Source: Ehretia macrophylla (Eukaryota; Streptophyta; Magnoliopsida; Boraginales; Ehretiaceae). Taken from it: a DNA stretch of 64,000 bases. Made by a program: the position numbers and the translations under genes. The DNA is taken from the NCBI GenBank assembly GCA_037974665.1, contig CM075771.1, forward strand, positions 40,656,425 to 40,720,424, given 5' to 3'. This document shows, in pieces, positions 1 to 11,412 of this stretch; position 1 is the stretch's first letter, and the number at the start of each line of letters is the position of its first letter. The notes beneath the pieces are model-generated. The model did not search any database. It was not told where the DNA came from and worked only from the letters and a program-made list of their open reading frames with translations.

Positions 1-478
1 ATGGGCTTAACAACAACCCATCCGCTTCAACATCGCAGCATCCTCTCAAGACGTGATATCGACGCATTGTAGCGCCCTCTAATGTCCAGCGAGTAAGGTT
101 GTCGTCCTTTTAACAGCTCACGACATACGACCCGTGATGGAAAAACAGTGCTTAATAAGAAAATTGGCCCGAAAATGATGAAAAAGTTCGATTTTGGGTT
201 CCAAAAGGGGCAAAGCGAGCAAGCTAGCTGCCCCCGTCGTAGTGCTCTCAGAGAGCTTTCCAACGGTATGCTGTGCGCCACATAACACCTAACGGATCAA
301 AAGTTATGGGCACCAGAGTGACAGAGAATTGGTCACAAGCCTTATGCCCTCGGTTTGCGGGCCCAGCCTCCACGTAAAGCGAAGTTGTTTTGCCCAAGGT
401 TCCATGGGATTCGATAATAGAAATGTGGTGGATAAAGTATCTTGGCAACCCTAACCGGAGGAAAAAAAATTGAAAAGG

Positions 479-597
479 GGGGTGCAACACGAGGACTTCC
501 CAAGGGGTCACCCATCCTAGCACTACTCTCGCCCAAGCACGTTTAACTTCGGAGTTCTGATGGGATCCGGTGCATTGGTGCTGGTATGATCGCACCC
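479..597 (-). rRNA. 5S rRNA gene copy 1
   Basis: First whole 5S gene. About four differences from the window consensus, including sense positions 95 (box C) and 56 (box A). A run of eight A on the plus strand just below gives a T-run terminator. Confidence 0.9.
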
Positions 598-1159
598 GTC
601 ATGTTGGGGGTAAAATTCCTTTTTGTGTTGACGGTTCACAGTCCCAGCCTATAGAGATGGCCCATTCAGAAAGCCCAATGGGCTTAACAACAACCCATCC
701 GCTTCAACAACGCAGCTTCCTCGCAAGACGTGATATCGGCGCATTGTAGCACCCTCTAATGTTCCGCGAGTAAGGTTGTTGTCCTTTTAAAAGCTCACGA
801 CGTACGATCCGGGACGGAAAAACAGAGCTTAATAAGAAAAGTGGCCTGAAATTGATGAAAATATTAGATTTTGGGCTCCAAAAAGGGCACAGCAAGCAAG
901 CTGCTGCGCCCGTCGTAGAGCTCTCGGAGAGCTTTCCAACGGTAAGCCGTGCGCCGCGTAACTCCTTATGGATCAAAAGTTATGGGCACCAGAGCGACGG
1001 AGACTTGGTCACAAGCCCTACCCCCTCGGTTTGCGGGCCCAATCTCCACGAGAAGCGAAGTTGTCTTGCCCAAGGTGTCGTGGGATTTGATAATTGAAAT
1101 GTGGTGGATAAAGTATCTTGGCAACCCTAACCGGAGGAAAAAAATTTGAAAAGGGGGGG

Positions 1160-1278
1160 GGGGGGCAACACGAGGACTTCCCAGGGGGTCACCCATTCTG
1201 GTACTACTCTCGCCCAAGCACACTTAACTTCGGAGTTCTGATGGGATCCGTTGCGTTAGTACTATTATGATCGCACCC
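1160..1278 (-). rRNA. 5S rRNA gene copy 2, diverged
   Basis: About nine differences, four of them within sense positions 14-24. The 3' end adjoins a run of 13 G on the plus strand (1153-1165), longer than the usual six. Probably impaired. Shares the position 82 and 79 variants with copies 5 and 9. Confidence 0.85.
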
Positions 1279-1836
1279 GTCATGTTGGGGGTAGAATTCC
1301 TTTTAGTGTTAAAGGTTCACAGTCCCAGCCTAGTGAGATGGCCCATTCAGAAGGCTTGATGGGCTTAACAACAACCTATCCGCTTCAACAACGCAGTATC
1401 CTTGCAAGACGTGATATCGACGCATTGTACGGCCCTCTAATGTCCCACGAGTAAGGTTGTCGTCCTTTTAACAGCTCACGACGTACGATCCGGGATGAAA
1501 AAACAGAGCTTAATAAGAATAGTGGCCCAAAAATGATGAAAATGTTCGATTTTGAGCTCCAAAAAGGGCACAGCGAGCAAGCTAGCTGCCCCCGTTGTAG
1601 AGCTCTAAGAGAGATTTCCAACGGTATACTGTGCACAGTGTAACTCCTAACGGATCAAAAGTTATGGGCACCGGAGCGACAGAGACTTGGTCACAAGCCC
1701 TGCGCCCTCGGTTTGCAGGCCCAGCCTCCACGTGAAGCGAAGTTGTCTTGCCCAAGGTGCCGTGGGATTCGATAATTGAAATGTGGTGGATAAAATATCT
1801 TGGCAACCCTAACCGGAGGAAAAAAAAATGAAAAGG

Positions 1837-1955
1837 GGGGTGCAACACGAGGACTTCCTAGGGTGTCACCCATCATAGTACTACTCTCGTCCAAGCACGC
1901 TTAACTTCGGAGTTCTGATGGGATCCGGTTCATTAGTGCTGGTATGATCGCACCC
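1837..1955 (-). rRNA. 5S rRNA gene copy 3
   Basis: About five differences, with 97, 92 and 81 falling in box C and 66 between box A and the IE. Position 92 and 26 variants are shared with copy 7, 2707 bp away. Confidence 0.88.
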
Positions 1956-2512
1956 GTCATGTTGGGTGTAGAATTCCTTTTTGTGTTAAAGGTTCACAGT
2001 CCCAGCCTAGAGAAATTGCCCATTCAGAAGGGCCAATGGGCTTAACAACAACCCATTCGCTTCAACAACGCAGCATCCTCTCAAGACGTGATATCGAAGC
2101 ATTGTAGCGCCCTCTAATGTCCAGCAAGTAAGGTTGTCGTCCTTTTAACAGCTAACGATGTACGATCCGGGACGGAAAAACAGAGCTTAATAAGAAAAGT
2201 GGCACGAAAATGATGAAAAAGTTTAATTTGGGCTCCAAAAAGGGCACAGCGAACAAGCTTGCCGCCCCTGTCGTAGAGCTCTCAGAGAGCTTTCCAACGG
2301 TATGCTGTGCGCAGCGTAACTCCTAACGGATCAAAAGTTATGGGCACCCGAGCGATAGAGACTTCGTCACAAGCCCTAGGCTCTCTGTTTGCGGGCCCAG
2401 CCTCCACGTGAAGCGAAGTTGTCTTGCCCAAGGTGCCGTGGGATTCGATAATAGAAATGTGGTGGATAAAGTATCTTGGCAACCCTCATCGGAGGAAAAA
2501 AAATTGAAAAGG

Positions 2513-2631
2513 GGGGTGCAACACGAGGACTTCCCAGGGGGTCACCCATCCTAGCACTACTCTCGCCCAAGCATGCTTAACTTCGGAGTTCTGATGGGTT
2601 CCGGTGCATTAGTGCTGGTATGATCGCACCC
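2513..2631 (-). rRNA. 5S rRNA gene copy 4
   Basis: About three differences (77, 58 in box A, 33). Box C and IE are as consensus. One of the better preserved copies. Confidence 0.9.
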
Positions 2632-3188
2632 GTCATGTTAGGGGTAGAATTCCTTTTTTTGTTGACGGTTCACAGTCCCAGCCTAGAGAGATGGCCCATT
2701 CAGAAGGCCCAATGGGCTTAACAACAACCTATCCGCTTTAACAACGCAGCTTCCTCGCAAGACGTGATATCGAAGCATTGTAGCACTCTCTAATGTCCCG
2801 CGAGTAAGGTTGTCGTCCTTTTAAAAGCTCACGACGTACGATCCGGGACGGAAAAACAGAGCTTAATAAGAAAAGTGGCCTGAAACTGATGAAAATGTTC
2901 GAATTTGGGCTACAAAAAGGGCACAGCAAGCAAGCTGCTGCGCCCGCCGTAGAGCTCTCAGAGAGCTTTCCAACGGTATGCCGTGCGCCGCGTAACTCCT
3001 TATGGATCAAAAGTTATGGGCACCAGAGCGACGGAGACCTGGTCACAAGCCCTACGCCCTCGGTTTGCTGGCCCAGCCTCCATGTGAAGCGAAGTTGTCT
3101 TAACCAAGGTGTCGTGGGATTCGATAATTGAAATGTGGTGGATAAAGTATCTTGGCAACCCTAACCGGAGGAAAAAAATTTGAAAAGG

Positions 3189-3307
3189 GGGGTGCAACAC
3201 GAGGACTTCCCAGGGGGTCACCCATTCTGGTATTACTCTAGCCCAAGCACGCTTAACTTCGGAGTTCTGATGGGATCCGGTGCGTTAGTGCTAGTATGAT
3301 CGCACCC
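3189..3307 (-). rRNA. 5S rRNA gene copy 5
   Basis: About six differences, including 82 in box C and 68 in the IE. Carries the position 82, 79 and 24 variants also found in copies 2 and 9, which marks a repeated block. Confidence 0.88.
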
Positions 3308-3865
3308 GTCATGTTGGGGGTAGAATTCCTTTTAGTGTTAAAGGTTCACAGTCCCAGCCTAGTGAGATGGCCCATTCAGAAGGCCTGATGGGCTTAACAA
3401 CAACCTATCCGCTTCAACAACGCAGTATCCTTTCAAGACGTGATATCGACGCATTGTACGGCCCTCTAATGCCCCACGAGTAAGGTTGTCGTCCTTTTAA
3501 CAGCTCACGACGTACGATCCGGGACTAAAAAATAGAGCTTAATAAGAAGAGTGGCCCAAAAATGATGAAAACGTTCGATTTTGAGCTCCAAAAAGGGCAC
3601 AGCGAGCAAGCTAGCTGCCACTGTTGTAGAGCTCTCAGAGACATTTCCAACGGTATGCTGTTCGCAGCGTAACTCCTAACGGATCAAAAGTTATGGGCAC
3701 CGGAGCGACAGAGACTTGGTCACAAGCCCTACGCCCTTGGTTTGTGGGCCCAGCCTCCACGTCCAGCGAAGTTGTCTTGCCCAAGGTGCCGTGAGATTCG
3801 ATAATAGAAATGTGGTGGATAAAGTATCTTGGCAACCCTAACCGGAGAAAAAAAAATTGAAAAGG

Positions 3866-3984
3866 GGGGTGCAACACGAGGACTTCCCAGGGGGTTACCC
3901 ATCCTAGCACTACTCTCGCCCAAGCACGCTTAACTTCAGAGTTCTGATGGGATCCGGTGCGTTAGTGCTAGTATGATCGCACCC
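3866..3984 (-). rRNA. 5S rRNA gene copy 6
   Basis: About five differences: 89 in box C, 77, 47, 24 and 15. Box A and IE unchanged. Confidence 0.88.
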
Positions 3985-4543
3985 GTTATGTTGGGGGTAG
4001 AATTCCTTTTAGTGTTAAAGGTTCACAGTCCCAGCCTAGTGAGATGGCCGATTCAGACGGCCTGATAGGCTTAACAATAACCTATCCGCTTCAACAACGT
4101 AGTATCCTTGCAAGACGTGATATCGACGCATTGTACGGCCCTCTAATGTCCCACGAGTAAGGTTGTCGTCCTCTTAACATCTCACGACGTACGATCCGGG
4201 ACGAAAAAATAGGGCTTAATAAGAAGAGTGGCCCAAAAATGATGAAAACGTTCGATTTTGAGCTCCAAAAAGGGTACAACGTGCAAGCTAGTTGCCCTCG
4301 TTGTAGAGCTCTCAGAGAGATTTCCAACGGTATGCTGTGCGCAGCGTAACTCCTAACGGATCAAAAGTTATGGGCACCGGAGCGATAGAGACTTGGTCAA
4401 AAGCCCTACGCCCTCGGTTTGCGAGCCCAGCCTCCACGTGAAGCGAAGTTGTCTTGCCCAAGGTGCCGTGGGATTCAATAATTGAAATGTGGTGGATAAA
4501 ATATCTTGGCAACCCTAACCGGAGGAAAAAAAAATTGAAAAGG

Positions 4544-4662
4544 TGGGTACAACATGAGGACTTCCCAGGGTGTCACCCATCCTAGTACTACTCCCGCCCA
4601 AGCACGCTTAACTTTGGAGTTCTGATGGGATCCGGTTCATTAGTGCTGGTATGATCGCACCC
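4544..4662 (-). rRNA. 5S rRNA gene copy 7
   Basis: About seven differences, including 92 (box C), 69 (IE) and changes near the 3' end that weaken pairing of the terminal stem. Confidence 0.86.
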
Positions 4663-5112
4663 GTCTTGTTGGGTGTAGAATTCCTTTTTGTGTTAAAGGT
4701 TCACAGTCCTAGCCTAGAGAAATGGCCCATTCAGAAGGGCCAATGGGCTTAACAACAACCCATCCGATTCAACAACGCAGCATCCTCTCAAGACGTGATA
4801 TCGACGCATTGTAGCGCCCTCTAATGTCCAGCGAATAAGGTTGTCATCCTTTTAACAGCTCACGACGTACGATCCGGGACGGAAAAACAGAGCTTAATAA
4901 GAAAAGTGGCCCGAAAATGATGAAAAAGTTCGAATTTGGGCTCCAAAAAGGGTACAGCGAGAAAGCTAGCTGCCCCCGTCATAGAGCTCTCAGAGAGCTT
5001 TCCAACGGTATGCTGTGTGCCACGTAACACTTTACGAATCAAAAGTTATGGGCACAGGAGCGACAGAGACTTGGTCACAAGCCCTACGCACTCGGTTTGC
5101 GGGCCCAGCCTC

Positions 5113-5118
5113 CACGTG
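5113..5118. promoter_or_regulatory. G-box CACGTG in spacer, example
   Basis: Perfect CACGTG palindrome ~105 bp downstream of the gene 3' end, kept in most monomers although CpG sites elsewhere decay. It is the canonical bHLH/bZIP site in plants. Whether it is bound here is unknown. Confidence 0.35.
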
Positions 5119-5188
5119 AGGCGAAGTTGTCTTGCCCAAGGTGCCGTGGGATTCGATAATTGAAATGTAGTGGATAAAGTATCTTGGC

Positions 5189-5196
5189 AACCCTAA
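5189..5196 (+). promoter_or_regulatory. Telobox-like AACCCTAA, example
   Basis: AACCCTAA sits ~25 bp beyond the 3' end of the gene in most monomers. A subset with CAAACCTAACC loses it. It matches the plant telobox core bound by telomere-repeat-binding proteins. Function at this locus is not shown. Confidence 0.4.
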
Positions 5197-5203
5197 CCGG
5201 ATG

Positions 5204-5218
5204 AAAAAAAATTGAAAA
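5204..5218 (-). terminator. Pol III T-run terminator, example
   Basis: Downstream of copy 8 the sense strand reads four C, then TTTT, CAA and T8. This T4-plus-T7/8 double run follows nearly every gene in the window and fits Pol III termination. Variants with a broken run follow copies 18, 20, 26, 28 and 52. Confidence 0.8.
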
Positions 5219-5220
5219 GG

Positions 5221-5339
5221 AGGGTGCAACACGAGGACTTCCCAGGGGGTCACCCATCCTAGTACTACTCTCGCCCAAGCACGCTTAACTTCGGAGTTCT
5301 GATGGGATCCGGTACATTAATGCTGGTATGATCGCACCC
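5221..5339 (-). rRNA. 5S rRNA gene copy 8, promoter boxes unaltered
   Basis: Only three differences (119, 26, 20) and none in box A, IE or box C. One of about five copies in the window with a fully consensus internal promoter, so a candidate active gene. A T8 terminator lies just downstream. Confidence 0.93.
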
Positions 5340-5896
5340 GTCATGTTGGGGGTAGAATTCATTTTTGTGTTGACGGTTCATAGTCCCAGCCTAGAGAGAT
5401 GGCCCATTCAGAAGGCCAAATGGGCTTAACAACAACCCATCCGCTTCAACAACGCAGCTTCCTCGCAATACGTGATATCGACGCATTGTAGCACCCTTTA
5501 ATGTCCCGCGAGTGAGGTTGTCTTCCTTTTAAAAGCTCACGACGTACGATCCGGGACGAAAAAATAGAGGTTAATAAGAAAAGAGGCCCAAAACTGATGA
5601 AAATGTTCGATTTTGGGGTCCAAAAAGGGCACAGCAAACAAGCTACTGCGCCCGTCGTAGAGCTCTCGGAGAGCTTTCCAACGGTATTCTGTGCACCGCG
5701 TAACTCCTTATGGATCAAAAGTTATGGGCACCAGAGCGACGGAGACCTGGTCACAAGCCCTACGCCCTCGGTTTGTGGGCCCAGCCTCCACGTGAAGCGA
5801 TGTTGTCTTGCACAAGGTGCCGTGGGATTCGATAATTGAAATGTGGTGGATAAAGTATCTTGGCAACCCTAACCGGAGGAAAAAAATTTGAAAAGG

Positions 5897-6015
5897 GGGG
5901 TGCAACACGAGGACTTCCCAGGGGGTCACCCATTCTGGTACTACTCTCGTCCAAGCACGCTTAACTTCGGAGTTCTGATGGGATCCGGTGCGTTGGTGCT
6001 GGTATGATCGCACCC
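5897..6015 (-). rRNA. 5S rRNA gene copy 9
   Basis: About five differences (82, 79, 66, 24, 21). Block-mate of copies 2 and 5. Confidence 0.88.
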
Positions 6016-6572
6016 GTCATGTTGGGGGTAGAATTCCTTTTAGTGTTAAAGGTTCACAGACCCATCCTAGAGAGATGGCACATTCAGAAGTCCCAATAGG
6101 CTTAACAACAACCCATCCGCTTCAACAACGTAGCATCCTCGCAAGATGTGATATCGATGCATTGTAGGGCCCTCTAATGTTCCATTAGTATGGTTGTTGT
6201 CCTTTTAACAGTTCACGACGTACGATCCGGGGTGGAAAAACAGAGCTTAATAAGGAAAGTGGCCCAAAACTGATGAAAACGTTCGATTTTGGGGTCCAAA
6301 AATGTCACGGTAAGCTAACTTGCTGCCCCCGTCGTAGAGCTCTCGGAGAGCTTTCCAACGGTATGCTGTGCGCCACGTAACTCTTTACGGATCAAAAGTT
6401 AGGGGCACCGGAGTGACGGAGACCTGGTTACAAGCCCTACGCCCTCGGTTTGCGGGCCCAGCCTCCGCGTGAAGTGAAGTTCTCTTGCCCAAGTTGCCGT
6501 GGGATTCGATAATAGAAATGTGGTGGATAAAGTAGCTTGGCAACCCTAACAGGAGGAAAAAAATTGAAAAGG

Positions 6573-6691
6573 GAGGTGCAACACGAAGACTTCCCAAGGG
6601 GTCACCCATCCTAGTACTACTCTCGCCCAAGCACGCTTAACTTCGGAGTTCTGATGGGATCCGATGCATTAGTACTTGTATGATCGCACCC
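6573..6691 (-). rRNA. 5S rRNA gene copy 10
   Basis: About six differences, including 95 in box C. Most are G to A on the plus strand, as expected from cytosine deamination on the sense strand. Confidence 0.87.
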
Positions 6692-7248
6692 GTCTTGTTG
6701 AGGTTAGAATTCCTTTTTGTGTTAACGGTTCACAGTCCCAGCCTAGTGAGATGGCCTATTCAGAAGGCCCAATGGGCTTAACAACAACCCATCCACCTCA
6801 ACAACGCAGCATCCTCGCAATACGTGATATCGACGCATTGTAGGGCCCTCTAATGTCCCGCGAGTAAGCTTGTCGTCCTTTTAACAGGTCACGACGTACG
6901 ATCAAGGAAGGAAAAACAGAGCTTAATAAGAAAAGTGGCCCGAAAATGATGAAAACGTTCGATTTTGGGCCCCAAAAAAGGCACAGCGTGCAAACTAGCA
7001 GCCCCCGTCGTAGAGCACTCAGAGAGCTTTCCAACGGTATGCTGTGTGCCGCGAAACTACTTACGGATCAAAAGTTATGAGCACCGGAGTGACAAAGACT
7101 TGGTCACTAGCCCTACGCCCTCGGTTTGCGGGCCCAGCCTCCACGTGAGTCGAAGTTGTCTTGCCCAAGGTGCCGTTGGATTCGATAATAGAAATGTGGT
7201 GGATAAAGTAGATTGGCAAGCCTTACCGCAGGAAAAAAAATTGAAAAG

Positions 7249-7367
7249 GGGGTGCAACACGAGGACTTCCCACGGGGTCACCCATTCTAGTACTACTCTC
7301 GCCGAAGCACACTTAACTTCGGAGTTTTGATGGGATCCGGTGCATTAGTGCTGGTATGATCGCACGC
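7249..7367 (-). rRNA. 5S rRNA gene copy 11
   Basis: About six differences: 95 and 82 in box C, 64 and 57 in box A, then 41 and 2. Internal promoter altered at both ends. Confidence 0.86.
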
Positions 7368-7925
7368 GTCATGTTGGGGGTAGAATTCCTTTTTGTGTTA
7401 ACGGTTCCCAGTCCCAGCCTAGTAAGATGGCCCATTCAGAAGGCCCAATGGGCTTAACAACAACCCATCCGTTTCAAAAACGCAGCATCCTCGCAAGACG
7501 TGATATCGACGCATTGTAGGGCCCTCTAATATCCCGCGAGTAAGGTTGTTGTCCTTTTAACAACTCACAACATACGATCCGGGACAGAAAAACAGAGCTT
7601 AATAAGAAAAGTGGCTCGAAAATTATGAAAACGTTCGATTTTGGGCTCCAAGAAGGGCACAGCGAACAGGCTAGCTGCCCCCAATGTAGAGCTCTCAGAG
7701 AGCTTTCCAACGGTATGATGTGTGCCGCGTAACTCCTTACGGATCAAAAGTTATGGGCACCGGAGCGACAGAGACTTGGTCACAAGCCCTACGCCCTCGG
7801 TTTGCGGACCCAGCCTCCACGTGAAGCGAAGTTGTCTTGCCCAAGGTGCCGTGGGATTCGATAATAGAAATGTGGTAGATAAAGTAGCTTGGCAACCCTA
7901 ACCGGAGGAAAAAAAATTGAAAAGG

Positions 7926-8044
7926 GGGATGCAACACGAGGACTTCCCAGGGGGTCACCCATCCTAGTACTACTCTCTTCCAAGCACGCTTAACTTCGGA
8001 GTTCTGATGGGGTCCGGTGCATTAGTGCTGGTATGATCGCACCC
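7926..8044 (-). rRNA. 5S rRNA gene copy 12
   Basis: About four differences. Two adjacent ones at 66-67 fall at the box A/IE junction. Box C and the box A core are unchanged. Confidence 0.89.
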
Positions 8045-8601
8045 GTCATGTTTGGGGTAGAATTCCTTTTTGGGTTAATGGTTCACAGTCCCATCCTAGT
8101 GAGATGGCCTATTCAGAAGGCCCAATTGGCTTAACAACAAACCATCCGCTTCAACAACGCAGCATCCTCGCAAGACGTGATATCAATACATTGTAGGGCC
8201 CTCTAATATCCAGCGAGTAAGGGTGTCGTCCTTTTAACATCTCACGACGTACGATCCGGGAAAGAAAAACAGAGCTTAATAAGAAAAGTGGCCTGAAATT
8301 GATGAAAACGTTCGATTTTGGGCTCCAAAAAAGGCACAGCAAGCAAGCTTGCTGCCCCCGTCGTGGAGTTTTAGAGAGCTTTCCAATGGCATGCTGTTCG
8401 CCACGTAACTCCTTACAGATCAAAAGTTAAGCGCACCGGATCGACGGAGACCTGGTCACAAGCCCTACGCCCTCGTTTTGCGGGCACAGCCTCCACGTGA
8501 AGCGAAGTGGTCTTGCCCAAGGTGGCGTGGGATTCAATAATAGAAATGTGGTGGATAAAGTATCATGGCAACCCTAACCGGAAGAAAATTAATTGAAAAG
8601 G

Positions 8602-8720
8602 GGGGTGCAACACGAGGACTTCCTATGGGGTCACCCATCAGAGAACAACTCTCGCCCAAGCATGCTTAACTTCAGAGTTCTGATGGGATCCGGTGCATTA
8701 GTGCTGGTATGATCGTACCC
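8602..8720 (-). rRNA. 5S rRNA gene copy 13, diverged
   Basis: About nine differences, clustered at sense positions 74-81 and in box C, where four changes fall within eight bases. Likely not functional. Confidence 0.83.
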
Positions 8721-9278
8721 GTCATGGTGGGGGTAGATTTCCTTTTTGTGTTAACGGTTCGCAGTCCCAGCATATAGAGATGGCCCATTCAGAAGGCCCA
8801 ATGCGCTTAACAACAACCCATCCGCTTCGATAACGCAACATCCTCGCAAGACGTGATATCGACGCGTTGTAGGGCCCTCTAATGTCGCGCGAGTAAGGTT
8901 GTCGTCCTTTTAACATTTCGCGACGTACGATCCAGGATGGAAAAACAGAGCTTAATTTGAAAAGTGGCCCGAAACTGATGAAAACATTCAATTTTGGGCT
9001 CCAAAAATGGCACAGTAAGAAAGCTTGCTGCTCTCGTCGTACAGCTCTCAGAGAGCTTTACAACGGTATGCTGTGCACCGCGTAACTCCTTATGGATCAA
9101 AAGTTATGGGCACCGGAGCTACGGAGACCTGGCCATAAGCCCTACGCCCTCGGTTTGCGGGCCCAACCTCCACGTGAAGAGAAGTTGTCTTGCCCAAGGT
9201 GCCATGGGATTCGATAATAGAAATGTGGTGGATAAAATATCTTGGCAACCCTAACTGGGGGAAAAAAAATTGAAAAGG

Positions 9279-9397
9279 GGGGTGCAACACGAGGACTTCC
9301 CAGGGGGTCACCCATCCTAGTACTATTTTCGCCCAAGCACGCTTAACTACGGAGTTCTGATGGGATCCGGTGCATTAGTGCTGGTATGATCGCACCC
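9279..9397 (-). rRNA. 5S rRNA gene copy 14 (twin of copy 15)
   Basis: Three differences: 72 and 70 in the IE, and 49. The whole 119 bp is identical to the next copy, and the downstream spacer variant (ctaactggggg) is also shared, so the pair arose by a recent duplication. Confidence 0.9.
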
Positions 9398-9472
9398 GTC
9401 ATGGTAGGGGTAGAATTCCTTTTTGTGTTAACGGTTCAAAGTCCCAGCCTAGAGAGATGGCCCATTCTGAAG

Positions 9473-9483
9473 GCCCAATGGGC
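9473..9483. promoter_or_regulatory. GCCCA-A-TGGGC palindrome upstream of 5S, example
   Basis: Inverted repeat at about -76 to -86 of copy 14, present in most monomers. Each arm contains a TGGGCC/T site II core, the TCP-protein motif of plant ribosomal-protein promoters. It is also the point where the extra spacer copy of the 913-bp monomers is joined. Confidence 0.4.
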
Positions 9484-9940
9484 TTAACAACAACCCATCC
9501 GATTCAACAAAGATGTGATACCGACGCATTGTAGGGCCCTCTAATGTCCCACCAGTCAGGTTGTCGTCCTTTTAACAGCTCACGACGTACGATCTGGGAT
9601 GAAAAAACAGAGCTTAATAAGAAAATTGGCCCGAAACTGAAGAAAACGTTCGATTTTGGGCTCCAAAAAGGGAAAAGCGAGCAAGCTAGCTGCCCCTTTC
9701 GTAGAGCTCTCATAGAGCATTCCAACGGTATGCTGCGCGCCGCGTAACTCCTTACGGATCAAAAGTTATGGGCACCGGAGCGACTGAGACGTAGTGACAA
9801 GCCCTACGCCCTCGGTTTGCGGGCCCAGCATCCACGTGAAGCGAAGTTGTCTTGCCCAAGGTGCCGTGGGATTCGATAATAGAAATGTGGTGGATAAAGT
9901 ATCTTGGCAACCCTAACTGGGGGAAAAAAAATTGAAAAGG

Positions 9941-10059
9941 GGGGTGCAACACGAGGACTTCCCAGGGGGTCACCCATCCTAGTACTATTTTCGCCCAAGC
10001 ACGCTTAACTACGGAGTTCTGATGGGATCCGGTGCATTAGTGCTGGTATGATCGCACCC
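9941..10059 (-). rRNA. 5S rRNA gene copy 15 (twin of copy 14)
   Basis: Sequence identical to the gene at 9279. Spacing to it is 662 bp because ~15 bp of spacer are absent near 9510. Confidence 0.9.
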
Positions 10060-10617
10060 GTCATGGTGGGGGTAGAATTCGTTTTTGTGTTAACGGTTCA
10101 CAGTCCCAGCCTAGAGAGATGGCCTATTCAGAAGGCCCAATGGGCTTAACAACAACCCATCCGCTTCGACAACGCAGCATCTTTGCAAGACATGATATCG
10201 ACGCATTGTAGAGCCCTCTAATGTCCCTCTAGTAAGGTTGTCTTACTTTTAGCAGTTCACGACGTATGATCCGGGACGGAAGAACAGAGCTTAATAAGAA
10301 AAGTGTCCCGAAACTGATGAAAACGTTCGATTTTGGGGTCCAAAAATGGCATAGCAAGCCGGCTTGCTACCACCGTCGTAGAGCTCTCGGCGAGCATTCC
10401 AACGGTATGCTGTGCGCCACTTAACTCCTTACGGATCAAAAGTTATGGGCACCGGAGTGACGGAGACCTGGTCACAAGCCCTGCGCCCTCGGTTTGTGGG
10501 CACAGCCTCCACATGAATCGAAGTTGTCTTGCCCAAGGTGCCGTGGCATTCGATAATAGAAATGTGGGGGATAAAGTATCTTGGCAACCCTAACCGGAGG
10601 TAATAAAATTGAAAAGG

Positions 10618-10736
10618 AGGGTGCAACATGAGGACTTCCCAGGGGGTCACCCATCCTAGCACTACTCTCGCCCAAGAACGCTTAACTTTGGAGTTTTGAT
10701 GCGATCCGGTGCATTAGTGCTGATATGATCGCACCT
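10618..10736 (-). rRNA. 5S rRNA gene copy 16, diverged
   Basis: About nine scattered differences, including 60 in box A and both gene ends (119 and 1), which weakens the terminal helix. Confidence 0.84.
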
Positions 10737-11293
10737 GTCATGTTGGGGGTAGAATTCCTTTTTGTGTTTATGGTTCATAGTCGCAACCTATAGAGATGGC
10801 CCATTCAAAAGGCCCAATGGGCTTAACAACAACCCATCCGCTTCAACAACGCAGCATCCTCACAAGACGTGATATCGACGCAATGTAGCACCCTCTAATG
10901 TCCCACGAGTAAGGTTGTCGTCCTTTTAACTGTTCACGACGTACGATCCGGACGGAAAAACAGAGCTTAATAAGAAAAGTGGCTCGAAAATGATGAAAAC
11001 GTTCGATTTTGGGTTCTAAATAGGGAATAGCGAGCAAGCTAGCTGCCCCCATCGTAGAGCTCTCAGAGAGCTTTCCAACGGTATGCTGTGCGCCGCGTAA
11101 CTCCTTACGGATCAAAAGTTATGGGCACCGGAGGGACAGAGACTTGGTCACAAGCCCTACGCCCTCGGTTTGCGGGCCCAGCCTCCACGTGAAGCGAAGT
11201 TGTCTTACCCAAAGTGCCGTGGGATTCGATAATAGGAATGTGGTGGATAAAGTAGCTTGGCAACCTTAACCGGAGGAAAAAAAATTGAAAAGG

Positions 11294-11412
11294 GGGGTGC
11301 AACACGAGGACTTCCCCGGGGGTCTCCTATCCTAGTACTACTCTCGCCCAAGCACGTTTAACTTTGGAGTTCTGATGGGATCCGGTGCATTAGTGCTGGT
11401 ATGATCACACCC
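11294..11412 (-). rRNA. 5S rRNA gene copy 17
   Basis: About six differences, with 96, 88 and 85 in box C and 56 in box A. TFIIIA contact sites probably impaired. Confidence 0.86.

Noticed and set aside
1153-1165. Run of 13 G as a G-quadruplex or regulatory signal
   Set aside because: Single copy among 69 monomers and adjacent to a normally G-rich boundary. A slippage variant or sequencing artefact is simpler.
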